This document shows positions 22,451 through 59,978 of a DNA stretch of 64,000 nt, piece by piece; position 1 is the first letter of the stretch; every line of letters begins with the position of its first letter. The stretch lies in contig NC_091946.1 of the NCBI RefSeq assembly GCF_041260155.1, positions 18,305,353 to 18,369,352 of the forward strand, given 5' to 3'. The notes under the pieces are model-generated. The model searched no databases, was not told the origin of the DNA, and saw nothing but the letters and a program-made list of their open reading frames with translations. A program made the position numbers and the translations under genes. Source of the stretch: Ptychodera flava (lineage: Eukaryota; Hemichordata; Enteropneusta; Ptychoderidae).

Positions 22451-24150
22451 TAAAACACATCATAGATCGTGAAAAGTGAAATAACACTGCTCGCGGGTAT
22501 ACAGTGGTGGATGGAATGAGGTTTGATGGTTTCGATTCGGAGTTTATATAAATATACAGTAAGATTATATAAGATTATAATTTCTGCTTTTTTCTTTTAA
22601 TTGGAAGCAAAATCCTACAAAAATGCACTTTATACGAAAAAAGTTAGGCTTACTGGTAAAATAAGTATATCGAAAGGTCGACCCGTCAAAACAAAGGCGG
22701 GAAATATGGAAAAGCATAACACGACCAAGAGTTACCAAATGACTTCAAACAGAACAGACACAGAAAAGTATATGTCTAAGCTAAGATGGAAATACGACCA
22801 TTTCATTGTCAAAATACGAGTTTAATCTGGTTGAATGATATATTCGTATAGAAAGCCAGTAGAGAAATAGAATAGAGAAATATCGATTGAATCAGGTTCT
22901 ACGAGAACATACAGCATCAATCAAGACAAAGATTGATCGAGTTAATAAATGACGTGAAATTTAGCGACGCAAACGTACGCTTGTGATAATTTGTGATGAT
23001 TGGTAACAGTCCAAACCGGTTCCCCAAATTGGTCAGTTAGATAATTGTCATTTAGTCGTTCTTAAAAGAATGGAGGGTGAGGGCTGGTGAATAGTTCTTA
23101 TCTTTCAGCAACTCGTCTAGATCTGTTATATACGCCTTGGATACCTTGTCATTGAACAATGAAGACGAGTTTTAGATATCTACAATAGCGGATGGAAAAT
23201 TAATGAAATATTTTGATGTTTTCAAAGTGATGGAGGCATTCTGTTGTGTTAGACTGTTGCTAAGGACGGAAGTTATCGTAATAATCTCCTACAGTGGTTG
23301 AGTTCAGGAAACTCGAACTCATCCCCACTTGTGTTTTATTTATCAAATTGCATTGCTAAGTCGTCCTTTGAAGTGGTAGATGCAACCTTACTGAAGAAAT
23401 ACACCTTTGTGATTTTTACCGTGGTTGCATGTGATGATTTTTAGGTCTGCTTGCCTTAGGATAGATATCTCGAGATTTACCTATTTAAATTTTCAATCAA
23501 TTTTTGCATGGAGAACCTGATATTTTACATGTGCAATTTCGTGCTTGTTTCAAACTTTTCACACTTCTTTCAAAGATATCATGCGTACATCCAACTGCTG
23601 TTTTCTTTCCCAAACACAGAAGCGAGTGTTTCATTAGATATCATATACTCTGGCATCCACCATGATGTCTGGAAAGAAGAGAAGTTTGGAAACATGAGAA
23701 GCCCCGGTCGTCTACGACGTTGCAATCACACACGATAGGTCTTTAGAACAATAACAAGAGCGAATGAAAATAGTAAGACAAAAAACCCCAACAAATGAAT
23801 ACAATAATAAAGGTGAAAAGGTACAAAAAATTGCAATAGCTGAAACAAAAGCAGAACGCCATGCCTATCATATCATATCATCATCATCATCATCATTGTG
23901 CATTTATGATTATTTATATTATCCTCAATATTGTAATGTGAATATTTTTAGTTGCAACAAGGGTCGAAGTCTGATAATTTTCCGTCCTGCAAAAGACATG
24001 ATATTCCGTTTTTTGTAAAAGCCAGCTGCCTACGGTGCATTGCTTTTCCGTCGCTCACCAGGGCTATTTTATCCTAGGTTCGATAACGCCGCCTGTCTGT
24101 GCATGTTAGTCACAAACATAAAGATTATACTAGTATTGTACGTTTTTTTG
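22451..24150. other. No gene seen
   Basis: Holds a short (ATC)n tract at about 23872-23896. The small frames present look random. Confidence 0.4.
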
Positions 24151-24161
24151 GTGAGTTTTTG

Positions 24162-24253
24162 TATGTATGTATGTATGTATGTATGTATGTATGTATGTAT
24201 GTATGTATGTATGTATGTATGTATGTATGTATGTATGTATGTATGTATGTATG

Positions 24254-24282
<29 letters not shown>
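24162..24282. repeat. (GTAT)n microsatellite
   Basis: About 30 uninterrupted tetranucleotide units. It opens long artificial frames on both strands. Confidence 0.95.
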
Positions 24283-24284
<2 letters not shown>

Positions 24285-25460
24285 TCGTGCATGTACATGT
24301 AAACATACTAATGCATGCATTTGTGTGAGTACGTGTATATTCGTGTATATTCTTATTTTCACAAAGGCACTACGATGCAGCAAAATAAATAGCAATGCAT
24401 AAGGTGATATTGGCAGTGTCAGTGGGCCGTGTCAGTGACCGAATGCAATATTTCATTGGTTAAAAATTGAATTTGTTGCTACGCAAGTAAAAATATATCC
24501 CTGTTAGAAGGTCACTGGAATAAGGCCATTTCTGATTACGATCGACTAACCTATATCCTATATATGTACACGATAAAAAAGGTATAAACGAATCATTCGT
24601 TCGTCGCCAAAGTTTGTTGACCCGTTGCCCGATGGCGTGATTGCATGACTTAGCATATATTTGCATAACACGCAACCCTGGAACTGGGCCACTTTAACTC
24701 CTGCAGATGGAATGTACACAGCAAAACAATCCAAGGGCCGGGAGCACAACACTGCTATTCTGATAGTGATACAGGGTACTGTAGGTATGGCTGGCATTTG
24801 TCACATTGTCACAAGACGAACACTCATATCCAGTCATATAAAGAAATTATGACGTCACTCTCTGGTATAGGAAAAGTTAAATGATAATTAATGCAAGACA
24901 ATGCATTCGGAAATTCATTTTGATGGATAAAATTTACGGTTCGGTAGGTATATTATCAGTTCAGCCGATCACTGACGGTGAGCATATTGTACTGGTACCT
25001 GGGCCTACCCTCCACTTTACAGTGATAGTGTCCCGAGCGTGATACCTAATTGCCGGCTCCATGATCGAAAAAGACCAAAACTGACCCCCCAAAATAAATA
25101 AATAACAACAACAACAACAAAGCTGACCTACATTTCAGTCAAGAATGAAGTGATAAATCTAAACACTTTTGCCAAATGAAAAAAAAGTAAATAAATAAAA
25201 GTACCGCTTGTTACCTTCGTCACTAACCAAGATCAAGAGATCGAACGCCTACTATGTGTAAATTTCTTTTTGAGAAGTTAATTTCAAAAAAATACCAGAG
25301 TAATGGATGTTTTCAAGTTTTTGAACTTCACTTTACGAAAAGTTTCATAAAGCAGAAACAAAGCTGTCGCATCTAAGCTTATGTTTGGTAGTTTCTGCTG
25401 TTGTACAATGATTCGTCTTTTATCCAGACGATACGCATCATAAAATTTGGCGGCATTCTA
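24283..25460. other. No gene seen
   Basis: No recognisable protein, RNA or repeat. Confidence 0.4.
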
Positions 25461-25647
25461 AGGGACTGGTCAGTTTCTTCGGCCTGGGGGGGGGGCGGTG
25501 GATTATTTTTTGCCGACGTCAAAAAGTGGCTGACCCCCCCTATTCCAAATTTTGAAAACAGGGTGACCCCCCCCTATTCCAAATTTCAAAAACAGGGTGA
25601 CCCCCCCCCCCCCGGCGCCGACATAGGTAAAACAAAAGGTGGACATA

Positions 25648-25720
<73 letters not shown>

Positions 25721-26887
25721 TATATACGTATATATAAATTATATTTTACATTTTACATATATTCATATTTTAAATAGTCATTCTATGTTTTAATGAAATT
25801 GTTGACATGTCAGTTGTAAGATAGGAATTTCAAAGTGTCAGTCTTAAAGTTTGAATATAGTACATTTTGAATGAGCTGTATTTTGAATGAGCTGTGAATG
25901 TATTTCACACTTTCTATGCTTAACTAGATGTCCTGAACTGTTGTACAGAAATGGATGACAATCATTAATATCAAAGAGGAAAAGCAGTGAATCAAAAACT
26001 TTGATGGGTGTTAAGACTTGCCAACCATCCAATTAAATCTCCTGAGGAGCCATAGAGAGCTTTTTTAGCCAAATCTGATGTGTACAGTGTCTGAGAGGAC
26101 CTTCTCTTGTAACATTGAAACCATAAAAGCACAGCTAATAATGACAAAAACTGCCTGTTTTAACTGTTATTTTGTTCATAAAAAAGCATCTTTCTACAGA
26201 AAACCTGTGTCACAAAGGAAAATAATTGCATCAATGAGAAGGAAAGATATCTTGTCATTTTTCTATCCCTAAAATAAGTCACTGTATCAAATATATATTG
26301 TGAAATATTTGTGCATGTTGCTTTCTCATACTGAATTCTCATAGAGAGAACAGAAAAGTATCAGGAATTTGTCATCCTTTTCATATGAAATGCAGATTTC
26401 ATAATGGTACACTTTCACTAAGCAAACATCAAGATATCTCTGATTTATTAAAGTATTGCGCCTGAAGGGCGCGCCGAAAAATATGAAACATCCTGATATC
26501 TCTGATATATATGCCTCGTATATTAAAGTCATGCACCTGAAGGGCATGCTGAAAAATGTCTGATATATTAAAGTAATGAGCTTGAAGAGCACGCTGAAAA
26601 ATATTGAACATACATATATCTCTGATGTATGTATGCTTGATATGTTAAAGTTGGGCGTGCTGAAAAATATGACTGATTATTAAAGTTATGCGCCCGAAGG
26701 GCGCGCCGAAAATACAACTCAATGATGAAATTTGTGGCTGACACTAGCATTTTATAGGCAATGATGAGCCTGTTTCAAAATTCAAAAACACACTGACCCC
26801 CCCCTATTGGGTATTTCAAAAACATGGTGACCCCCCCCCCCCATGAATCCACCGGCCCCCCCAGGCTGAAGAAACTGACCAGTCCCT
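25461..26887. mobile_element. 1.43-kb element with AGGGACTGGTCAG terminal inverted repeats
   Basis: The left end AGGGACTGGTCAGTTTCTTC plus a poly-G tract and CGGTGGATT is mirrored at the right end, giving arms of about 44 bp with few mismatches. Subterminal blocks of CAAAAACAGGGTGACCCCCC repeat at both sides. The interior has a (TA)n tract (about 25654-25716) and a diverged tandem array (26430-26712). No transposase frame. The target duplication is unclear, so the superfamily is unassigned. Confidence 0.6.
26430..26712. repeat. Diverged tandem array with GCGC mini-hairpins
   Basis: About five units of 55-80 bp, each with TCTGATATATTAAAGT followed by GCGCC(T/C)GAAGGGCGCGCC and GAAAAAT. The GCGCC-GAA-GGCGC portion can fold on itself in the better preserved units. 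Confidence 0.6.
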
Positions 26888-28797
26888 AAATGACGGAAAG
26901 AGAATTAAAATCACGCTATTTTTAAACTCGAGTAACCCCAGCCGCATGATGTGAGATGGTAATTTGAATTTTTTCCAATATTTCTCAAGATTCAGTACAG
27001 GAAATTAGCAAAATAAACAACCAAACAAAATACATGAATGGTTCAGAAATGCATCACTGATATACTTCTAACAACCCAAATGGACAGTATATTGAGATGT
27101 AAAAACACTTCTGATTTCAGTTTCTCGCAATGAGCTAGTCGACGGTCCCTGAGATGTAGAAGTGGATACAACTCCTACTATTTACAGCATCAGAATCATA
27201 ACCTCGCCTAGCTATCGCAGTATAATGCATAATAATACGTAATGATTTGAAACATTACGTCGATGCTATCAATGACAAACCTTCAGAGTAAACAAAAACA
27301 TGACACATCATTGCAGCATCAAGGGTTCTCGATCTGTATCCTTCGGTAATGATTTGTCACAACACGTCTATGCTATAAATAGACTAATAGTCCTTTACAG
27401 TAAAGGAAAACATCACGCCACTGAAACATCAAGGGTATTTGATTGACTTCCTATGCATGCTATGGTTGACATTCAATCAATACGGACAGAACGAAAACAG
27501 AGCATTGTAAAGATAAATGTAGACGCAGTTGGTGAATTTTATTCTTGATTTGGTAAGAGAGTGGTTGAAAGTCTCATAGGGTGAAGTTCGAGCAAAAGTT
27601 AAGTCTCTCACTCACATGTTTGAAAGAAAAACTAGTTGATATCACGTACTCAATCTCATTTACATATTGTGATTAAACTGATACCAGTGGATCATGATGT
27701 CATCTCTACTGAACCCTGGACTGTGTTCGGTGACAAAAAATTCATTTTTCTGTAGAAGAATTGAGATCAGTCAGTTAAGTTTTGATAGCAATAAAAAACT
27801 TATATCATGTAGGAACATAGTAGGAAAACTATCAAATCTGAAAATCTGTTTTGTAGGAGCTATTCCCATCCAGTTTGTTTTGAAGAACTACCAGATGAGA
27901 ACAATGAAAAGATTTAATTTGTAAAATGAAAAACATACATGTCTATCACATTAATAGAAGCATGAGATTGGAACCATACATTTTTTTAATTGACCTGTAG
28001 TCAATTTGCAGAACAGGAGTACATGCTAACAAGGTCACCATATGGTAATTACCCGTACGTGACTGTACAGAATAAGCAGAGACAAAGTGATTACCAAGTA
28101 CAGCTTATCCCAGAACAAAATCTGGCAATGTGCAGCAACTTGAAAGGTCATATCTGATTGGTAGACTGTCATTGTTTACGGCAACTTAAGGAGTTTTAAA
28201 TTAGAGCTATTCCGTGCGTGATTGGCTGTTTGTGATTAATTCAATAATAAAATGAATTTCAACCCACTAATTGACCACAATATTCTGAAATGCTGAACAT
28301 TTGCTGGGCCCTACGAAAGGAGGATGGCCTTGCTTGCTTTAATATTAATCCCCGGCCAACATGTGTTTGATAGCACATGCTTATGTTGTTATGCGAGTCC
28401 CCAAAGAACATCATGATTAGCCTAGAATTCAAAAACAACACACATTTTTAAAAACAAAAAACACCAATGGAATACTCTGTTCTGAAAGCAAATACTTTAA
28501 TATCTTTATATATTCAACATTCTTTACAACGTTAAAATTACTGTATGTTTCAAACTTGAGCTTACAGCTTGGTAAAGTACACCAAGTCTTGCAAAATGCA
28601 ACCAGACGTGATAAAAATTCTAAATATTATTACTCTATGCAACTGCTGTTTTTTTCAGCATTTTTTACAACTCTACAATGAATAGTCAGGCAAGTATCAT
28701 TGTGCAGTAAAAAATATAACCTGGCAACACACAGTGAAAGACTGAAATCTGATTTCCACAAAAACTGCACAAACACTGATTTAAAAGTTACAATGCA
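26888..28797. other. No gene seen; R350 fragment
   Basis: A truncated R350 piece lies at about 27538-27615 (TTTTATTCTTGATTTGGTAA through AAGTCTCTCACTC). The rest is unassigned. Confidence 0.4.
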
Positions 28798-29376
28798 TTA
28801 AAAGTTCCGTAGCTGTAACATTTGCTGATTTTCTCACCATTTTTACTTTAAATGTCAACTAGTTTCTTGTTTTGCTCCCTTAGAGGAAAACCGTCGTCGG
28901 AACTGCGCCTGTGTGAGTTTCTTGTTTACAAACAATGTATTTTGTGCATGATATCTTGATGCACCTCGACATCATACCTGCAACATTTAAATTATATGAT
29001 GTAGATTGTAACACGTTTTAACTTTCATCAATCACCATCGTACCTTGGATGCAGTGTTTACATCGGTCATATGGGTCCCATGCAACCTTTGAGAGCAGTT
29101 CCGACGACTTTATCCCTTTAAGCACGTTGAAATACACAGTAAACAGCTTGTCGACTCAATCTGTGCATATGGACACTGCACTGTTATTGCTGACAAGTAT
29201 TTCTGGGTGGGACGGACAACAACAGTGCATACGGCCCTACCCTGCTGTTTGTTGGTAAGCTTAATTGTAGCTGTTTCAACATGCTTTGGGAAGTTGAACA
29301 AGAACTTGAGATTATCATGCAAAACAAAATTGTGGGAAAAAAGTCATCTAAAGGTACAGCTACTGGGCCTTTAAGA
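28798..29376. mobile_element. Long-TIR MITE 'M330', copy A
   Basis: The left arm (CGTAGCTGTAAC, then ATGTCAACTAGTTTCTTGTT) and the right arm (AACAAGAACTTGAG, then AGGTACAGCTACTGGGCC) are inverted. Three relatives lie at about 35100-35455, 39773-40098 and 53862-54190. This copy is longer because of extra central sequence. Confidence 0.55.
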
Positions 29377-30914
29377 CAATAAGTGGCACTTGTATATTAC
29401 AGTGTCAGTGATAAATTAATTTCATACAATATTAACGAATGTTGGCTATTTTTTACCACAAAAATTGAGATGTGCTGTGAAACAAGACAGTCACCTGCAA
29501 AAAACCCCCAGCTGAATTGCATAATATATATGGAAGTCAATAAAATACTGATAGATAAATTCAAACACCTTGTGAGTATTGTCTAGTAGTTTTTATATGG
29601 TGAAAACACTGCATGTTTAATGGCAAAACTATGTTCCTTTGCAAAAACACATAATAATGGGTATCATTTTTCAACACTGTGTTAAAAACGTGAGTGAACA
29701 ACATTACGGTGCACATGCCATTACCAATTTTGGTGATAATTTGATCATTGAGGGTTTAAAAATGATTTTGTTGATGATGGAAATTTGATGACAAGTATGC
29801 TGATAAACTCACGAAGACATGTGACTAGAGTGATTTATTCATGGATTATTACGAAGAGACAATGGCAATTTGCATCCATTAACTTTGCCAATCAACAAAA
29901 TCTTTTCAATGGCTTTAATTACCTGGGAAGATATTTTTCTACCAAACTGATGAAATTATTAAAGTTTGCTCAGTATTAATCATATCTTGTCTGCATATGT
30001 TCACATATTTTCGATTTTTTGGTTAAAGGTATACAGTCACCTGTGATCTAAATATGCCCATACATGGTCAAAGGGGCGTTCCTTTTTATTCAAAATGCCC
30101 ATGTGAGGGCGCTGTTTTTAAAAAGTGGCCGTCCGCTTAAAATCTGTGATTGGTTAGATTTTCTCTTTCCATGGTAACTGTGGTGCAATTGGAACAGGTG
30201 ACAGTATGTCTTTAATTACCAGTTCATCAATCAAAATATAATATTTTGAAAGAGTCTAATAATTACTATGACATCCAATCAAAAATATTCATACAGGACT
30301 AACAACTCAGAAAGTCATATCATTTTTGGCAGGGTTTTCCCTGGTTCAGAAATCTGTTGAGTCATCCAATTTTTCTACAAGCAGGTTCAATGAACCTTTC
30401 ATAGACAATGGAAAATTCCAAAGTTTAGAGACTAGACGGTTTATCAGCCAACGTACTCTTGAGCATTGTGTTTGCATGAAATCTTCACACAGATAACCCC
30501 TCTGGGTCCGAATGTGCACCACAAACACTAAGAAACACTGGAAACCTTTAGAGTACAGGGTCAATTGTCCAGGCATCAAATGTCACAGGTGCGGTTTGTC
30601 GGAATGTGTCCCCAAGATTGTGTTTCAATGCAAATGAGCCTGGCATTGTCTAAGGCTTAAAGGCTATTCAGTGCTTACATGATGAATAAAACGGCAACGC
30701 TGATGAACTTTGATAAATATATATGTACTGCCCTGGGCCACATTGATCAAATCTTCTTAGTTTTTTTTCTATTATTGCCTAATGTACAACTGTATAAACA
30801 CATAAAATCACAATAAATCACATTACTTTATAGCAGCTTGGTAGCTTTTCAATAATACAGCTTTATGTGTTTACTTGGATTGACACAGATTGCAATTCAT
30901 AAAGCATTTCAGAG

Positions 30915-30915
<1 letters not shown>
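29377..30915. other. No gene seen; one dispersed 150-bp repeat
   Basis: Apart from the repeat at 30028-30180, only chance frames are present. Confidence 0.4.
30028..30180 (+). repeat. 150-bp dispersed repeat, copy 1
   Basis: Shares with 40788-40937 an ordered set of blocks: GTATACAGTCACCTG, GGGGCGTTCCTT, CAAAATGCCCATGTGAGGGC and CTTTCCATGGTAA. Same orientation in both. Confidence 0.7.

Positions 30916-30918
<3 letters not shown>

Positions 30919-30992
<74 letters not shown>
30919..30992. repeat. (TA)n microsatellite
   Basis: Uninterrupted TA dinucleotides. Confidence 0.95.
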
Positions 30993-30995
<3 letters not shown>

Positions 30996-31087
30996 AGTAT
31001 ACAGATGTCCTCATTGGAAATTACAGTGCTCGATGCTAAAGCAGAGTGTTATAAATAATAACACAAAATTACTTCAAGTACAAAGTA

Positions 31088-31165
31088 ATGCATCCTGCAA
31101 TCATCAGACAGATGAAGTGAAAGTAATTACTTTCACTTCATCTGTCTGATGATTGCAGGATGCAT
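31088..31165. repeat. Perfect 78-bp palindrome, no loop
   Basis: Every base from ATGCATCCTGCAATC to the centre TAA|TTA (between 31126 and 31127) is mirrored exactly. Such a spacer-free palindrome can extrude as a cruciform and is usually unstable. Confidence 0.9.
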
Positions 31166-31804
31166 GAAACTTAAGTAACAGATATATAAACACTTTTCAA
31201 AGCTGTGATGTTGGTGATTTGCAAATACATGTGAAATGCCGGTCCTGAAATCATGAGAGAGATGAAATTTAACATGAAATATTGTCACTTAAAATGTACG
31301 ATGCTGAGGACAAATCAGGACAAACACAACATACAGTTGAGGTGTATGTATTGAACACCTCATTTCATTGCGGCAGTCAGACTGCCATACTGTCGTTGAA
31401 AAGGCTTGATTGACCAAGCTCTGTGCGGAAATATTTTTTCTTGCATACTTCCACATGTGCAAACTGACAAGTCAAATACATAACAGTTACTACAGATGTA
31501 AATGTGCTAACATATACACTTCATATAGGCATACATCTTTGAAATTTATAGGATCTACAATATAATGCCACATACATGTATTACAATTTGAAGAAGTAAG
31601 TGTACATGTAGTTTGACTCTGATACATGCACTGTATACCACAATGCCCTGTGAATGGTCTATGTCAGCTTTTAATTATCTATATATAGCTGACTTATTAA
31701 CTAAGTGTAATAATTTCCTACGTAATGTCATAAGGATCCTCTTCTGGTGCACTGTGAGATTGGAAAAAACCCAGTACATGCACCGGGGAAGTCAACTATG
31801 GTTT
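31166..31804. other. No gene seen
   Basis: No recognisable protein or repeat. Confidence 0.4.
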
Positions 31805-32150
31805 TCATTATTGCGATAGAACACGCCTCAAGCACAACTTGTACAATTCTGTTCTGATCTACAACTTTGAGAGGCTTATTTTGAAGCTCATGAAGTAACG
31901 AAAGTTTTCACAGGCTTATTTTTCTGAAAATCAACAATTATATTTTCCCAATCGAGTTAACACAGGGATGATAACCATTTTGAATTCAACATGTCAGTAA
32001 CTATTGGGTAATTTGTCTTTGAAGTACAAAATTGTGACTCTTAATTTTTATTCTTGATTTCAAAAGACAGTGGTTTAAAGATTTGTTGAGGAAAGTTTGA
32101 GCAAAAAGTTAAAGTCTTTCTATCAACTTTGAGGCGGGTGCTATGACATC
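31805..32150 (+). repeat. R350 copy 6
   Basis: Same landmark order as at 22097-22450 (GATAGAACACGCCTC, CGAGTTAACACAGGGATG, TTTTTATTCTTGATTTC, GAGGAAAGTTTGAGC). Confidence 0.6.
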
Positions 32151-32349
32151 CCTTTAAGTATGATGTGATAAACTGTTCGAATGAAACTGCATTTCATTTC
32201 TGTTTTGAATAAACAGAAATTGCTTACAAGTCTGGAGAAATATTTCAGTTTGATGGTTGTATTTCATGGATATTTGCAAAATGAAAACTGAAGAGCATGC
32301 TGTCCTGGACATCTTTGCACATCCTGTCTCTGAACAACTGCTGTTTTTT

Positions 32350-32440
32350 TTTCACCCCTTAGCCACCATGGTTTGCCCCAAACCCATTGTTATCAATGGT
32401 GAGTTTGGACCTGATTACCGGGAATTGAGGGGTGACCAGG
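32350..32440. mobile_element. TTAA-type 85-bp MITE family, diverged copy
   Basis: ACCATGGTTTGCCCCAAACC, CCATTGTTATCAATGG and GGGAATTGAGGGGTGA match the intact element at 57131-57215 in reverse, but the terminal TTAA sites are lost. Confidence 0.5.
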
Positions 32441-33518
32441 TTAATGATAAAGTATACCACCAACATTGCTGGAGGTTCATATGTTATAATTTTCAAAAAA
32501 TTTTCCATGCTCATTATTTTGCACAGCATACCCTTAACATTACATATATTGGGTTCTGTACGACCCTATTGCTTTTTTGTTGATCTCAACGTTAGTGGAA
32601 ATGGAGTTATTAGGTTAAACAGTCAATATACCTACATATCTAAAAGAATGGCACACATACTATGATGGGCCATACAGATTACATGCTGTACATGTAGGGA
32701 TGTAAAAAATAAGTAACATCTGAACTTATAAGTACCCGTTTTGTTTTACTTTGGGTGTCTATAAAAAGCGAAAAATCATACCATGTAAAAATGCCCCGCA
32801 CTTACTTAAAAACACTGGCCTGATGGCAGTTTGAAAAGAAACTAAAAATAAAACGTTGTAAAATATACATTACGTCTTTTTGAGACTGACAAAATTTCCT
32901 GAATTTTTGATGTAGGTTTATCAGAATGCTGTTGTTGATATGACATTAGACTTCATGTGGCGGATGTGAAAAATATACATCCTGGTACAGGTTAAACAAT
33001 GATATGTCAACACAATTGACTCATCTTCTCTGTTGTTAGCTTGGTCTCAGCAATGGAGTTAAAAGTAGAATAATTTCATGGGCCATACATTACACATTCA
33101 TAATTTTACTGTGAGAAAAGTGCAAATTATTGCTTGAAAATAACTTACAATGGTGTTTTAGGACAGAATTTGGTGCGTATGACTTGCTGTCACATGGTAT
33201 TCAAACAATCAGGTGCATTGTTACCAGGTCATGGGGTCGTGAGAATGGTCAACTATCGGAGATATCACTGTAACCAGTAAACCTGTATTGAACTATGGAA
33301 TAAGGTAATGCAGAAACGAATAAGTCAAAATACTGTGAAACAGGCGATGATTTTTCTCTTTCAGTCTTTCCAAATTACAAAGTTGACGACAGCTTTTAGA
33401 AATGCTTTATATAACTCACACTGAGTTATGATATGTAGGCTTTCTCTACAGTCAAGGCCCTACTCACATGAATCCATGACTGCACAAAATGTATAACATA
33501 CCACATGCTCTGCAAATT
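32441..33518. other. No gene seen
   Basis: No recognisable feature. Confidence 0.4.
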
Positions 33519-34999
<1,481 letters not shown>

Positions 35000-35005
35000 T
35001 TTATT
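35000..35005 (-). terminator. AATAAA polyadenylation signal candidate of the NT5DC gene
   Basis: On the minus strand this is the first AATAAA I find after the stop at 35534, giving a 3' UTR of about 0.5 kb. The inferred UTR would include a degraded M330 element. Confidence 0.45.
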
Positions 35006-35099
35006 TTCCAAAAATCTTTTTGAATGAAAATTGTGATTGAGCGTCAATTATCGTTTTTACTGCAACAACTAGCACTCTATTCCTGACAAGTGTCTACAG

Positions 35100-35455
35100 C
35101 CAGTTGTATTCTACTATTGAATATATTTTTCAATATTTTTGTTCTTTTCATATCAATTGCAAGTTCTTGTCCTACTCTCGAAAGCATGTTGAAACACCTA
35201 CCATCTAGCTTGTCAGCTCAGCATCTATACGTGAAAAATACAGTTATTGTTTACACTTGAATTCTTGTCTACACAAGATTTAACTTGTCAACAATAGCAA
35301 TAGTCTGACATGTACAGGCTTTGACAAGAAGTTGACAAGCTGAATACTGAGTATATCAACATGCACGGGGAGTAGAGCAAGAAACTGTAGTTGACATCTA
35401 AAAAACAAAAATGTGGAAAAATCATTGAAAGTTATGGCTTCTGGCCCTTTAACAG
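35100..35455. mobile_element. M330 MITE, copy B
   Basis: Inverted arms TTTTTGTTCTTTTCATATCA ... AGCATGTTGA at left and TCAACATGC ... GTTGACATCTAAAAAACAAA at right match the other M330 copies. It lies in the probable 3' UTR of the NT5DC gene. Confidence 0.5.
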
Positions 35456-35533
35456 AGTCACTTCACGTAACTATCCAAAAATAGTTCCAATTGTGTTGAA
35501 AAACAACATGGGAAACTGTGGTGGAAGACGTAC

Positions 35534-59655
<24,122 letters not shown>

Positions 59656-59978
59656 TGCGTTTGTTAGCAGATAAACTTGATTCAGCCTCAGCTGACAGTT
59701 CGGATTTTCACACGAAGCCGTACCAAATTGAGGGGCACTATGAAGCTATAGTCATTGTTTGAGAGAGTATTATATCAAAATTAATAATAATGAGGTAACA
59801 AAAAGGTCCCTTCCTTCATACGTGCATTGCAAGGCAATTCAACAATCCAACATTTGAACTTCAATAAGTGTCTGAATTTTTCTACGCCATGTGATTACCT
59901 ATTCTCGTAGAGGGCGCTATGATAGCTGAGCACAAACAGAACACGGGACTGGCATTATAATTTTAACGCATTCACAGT

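Noticed and set aside
24162..24282. Possible CRISPR array in regular repeats
   Set aside because: Simple tandem repeats without spacers, in an animal nuclear context. The same reasoning excludes 47770-48255 and the 150-bp arrays.
24040..24402. Cysteine/tyrosine repeat frame (CMYVCMYV) and its antisense histidine/threonine frame
   Set aside because: Translation of the (GTAT)n microsatellite, open in all phases.
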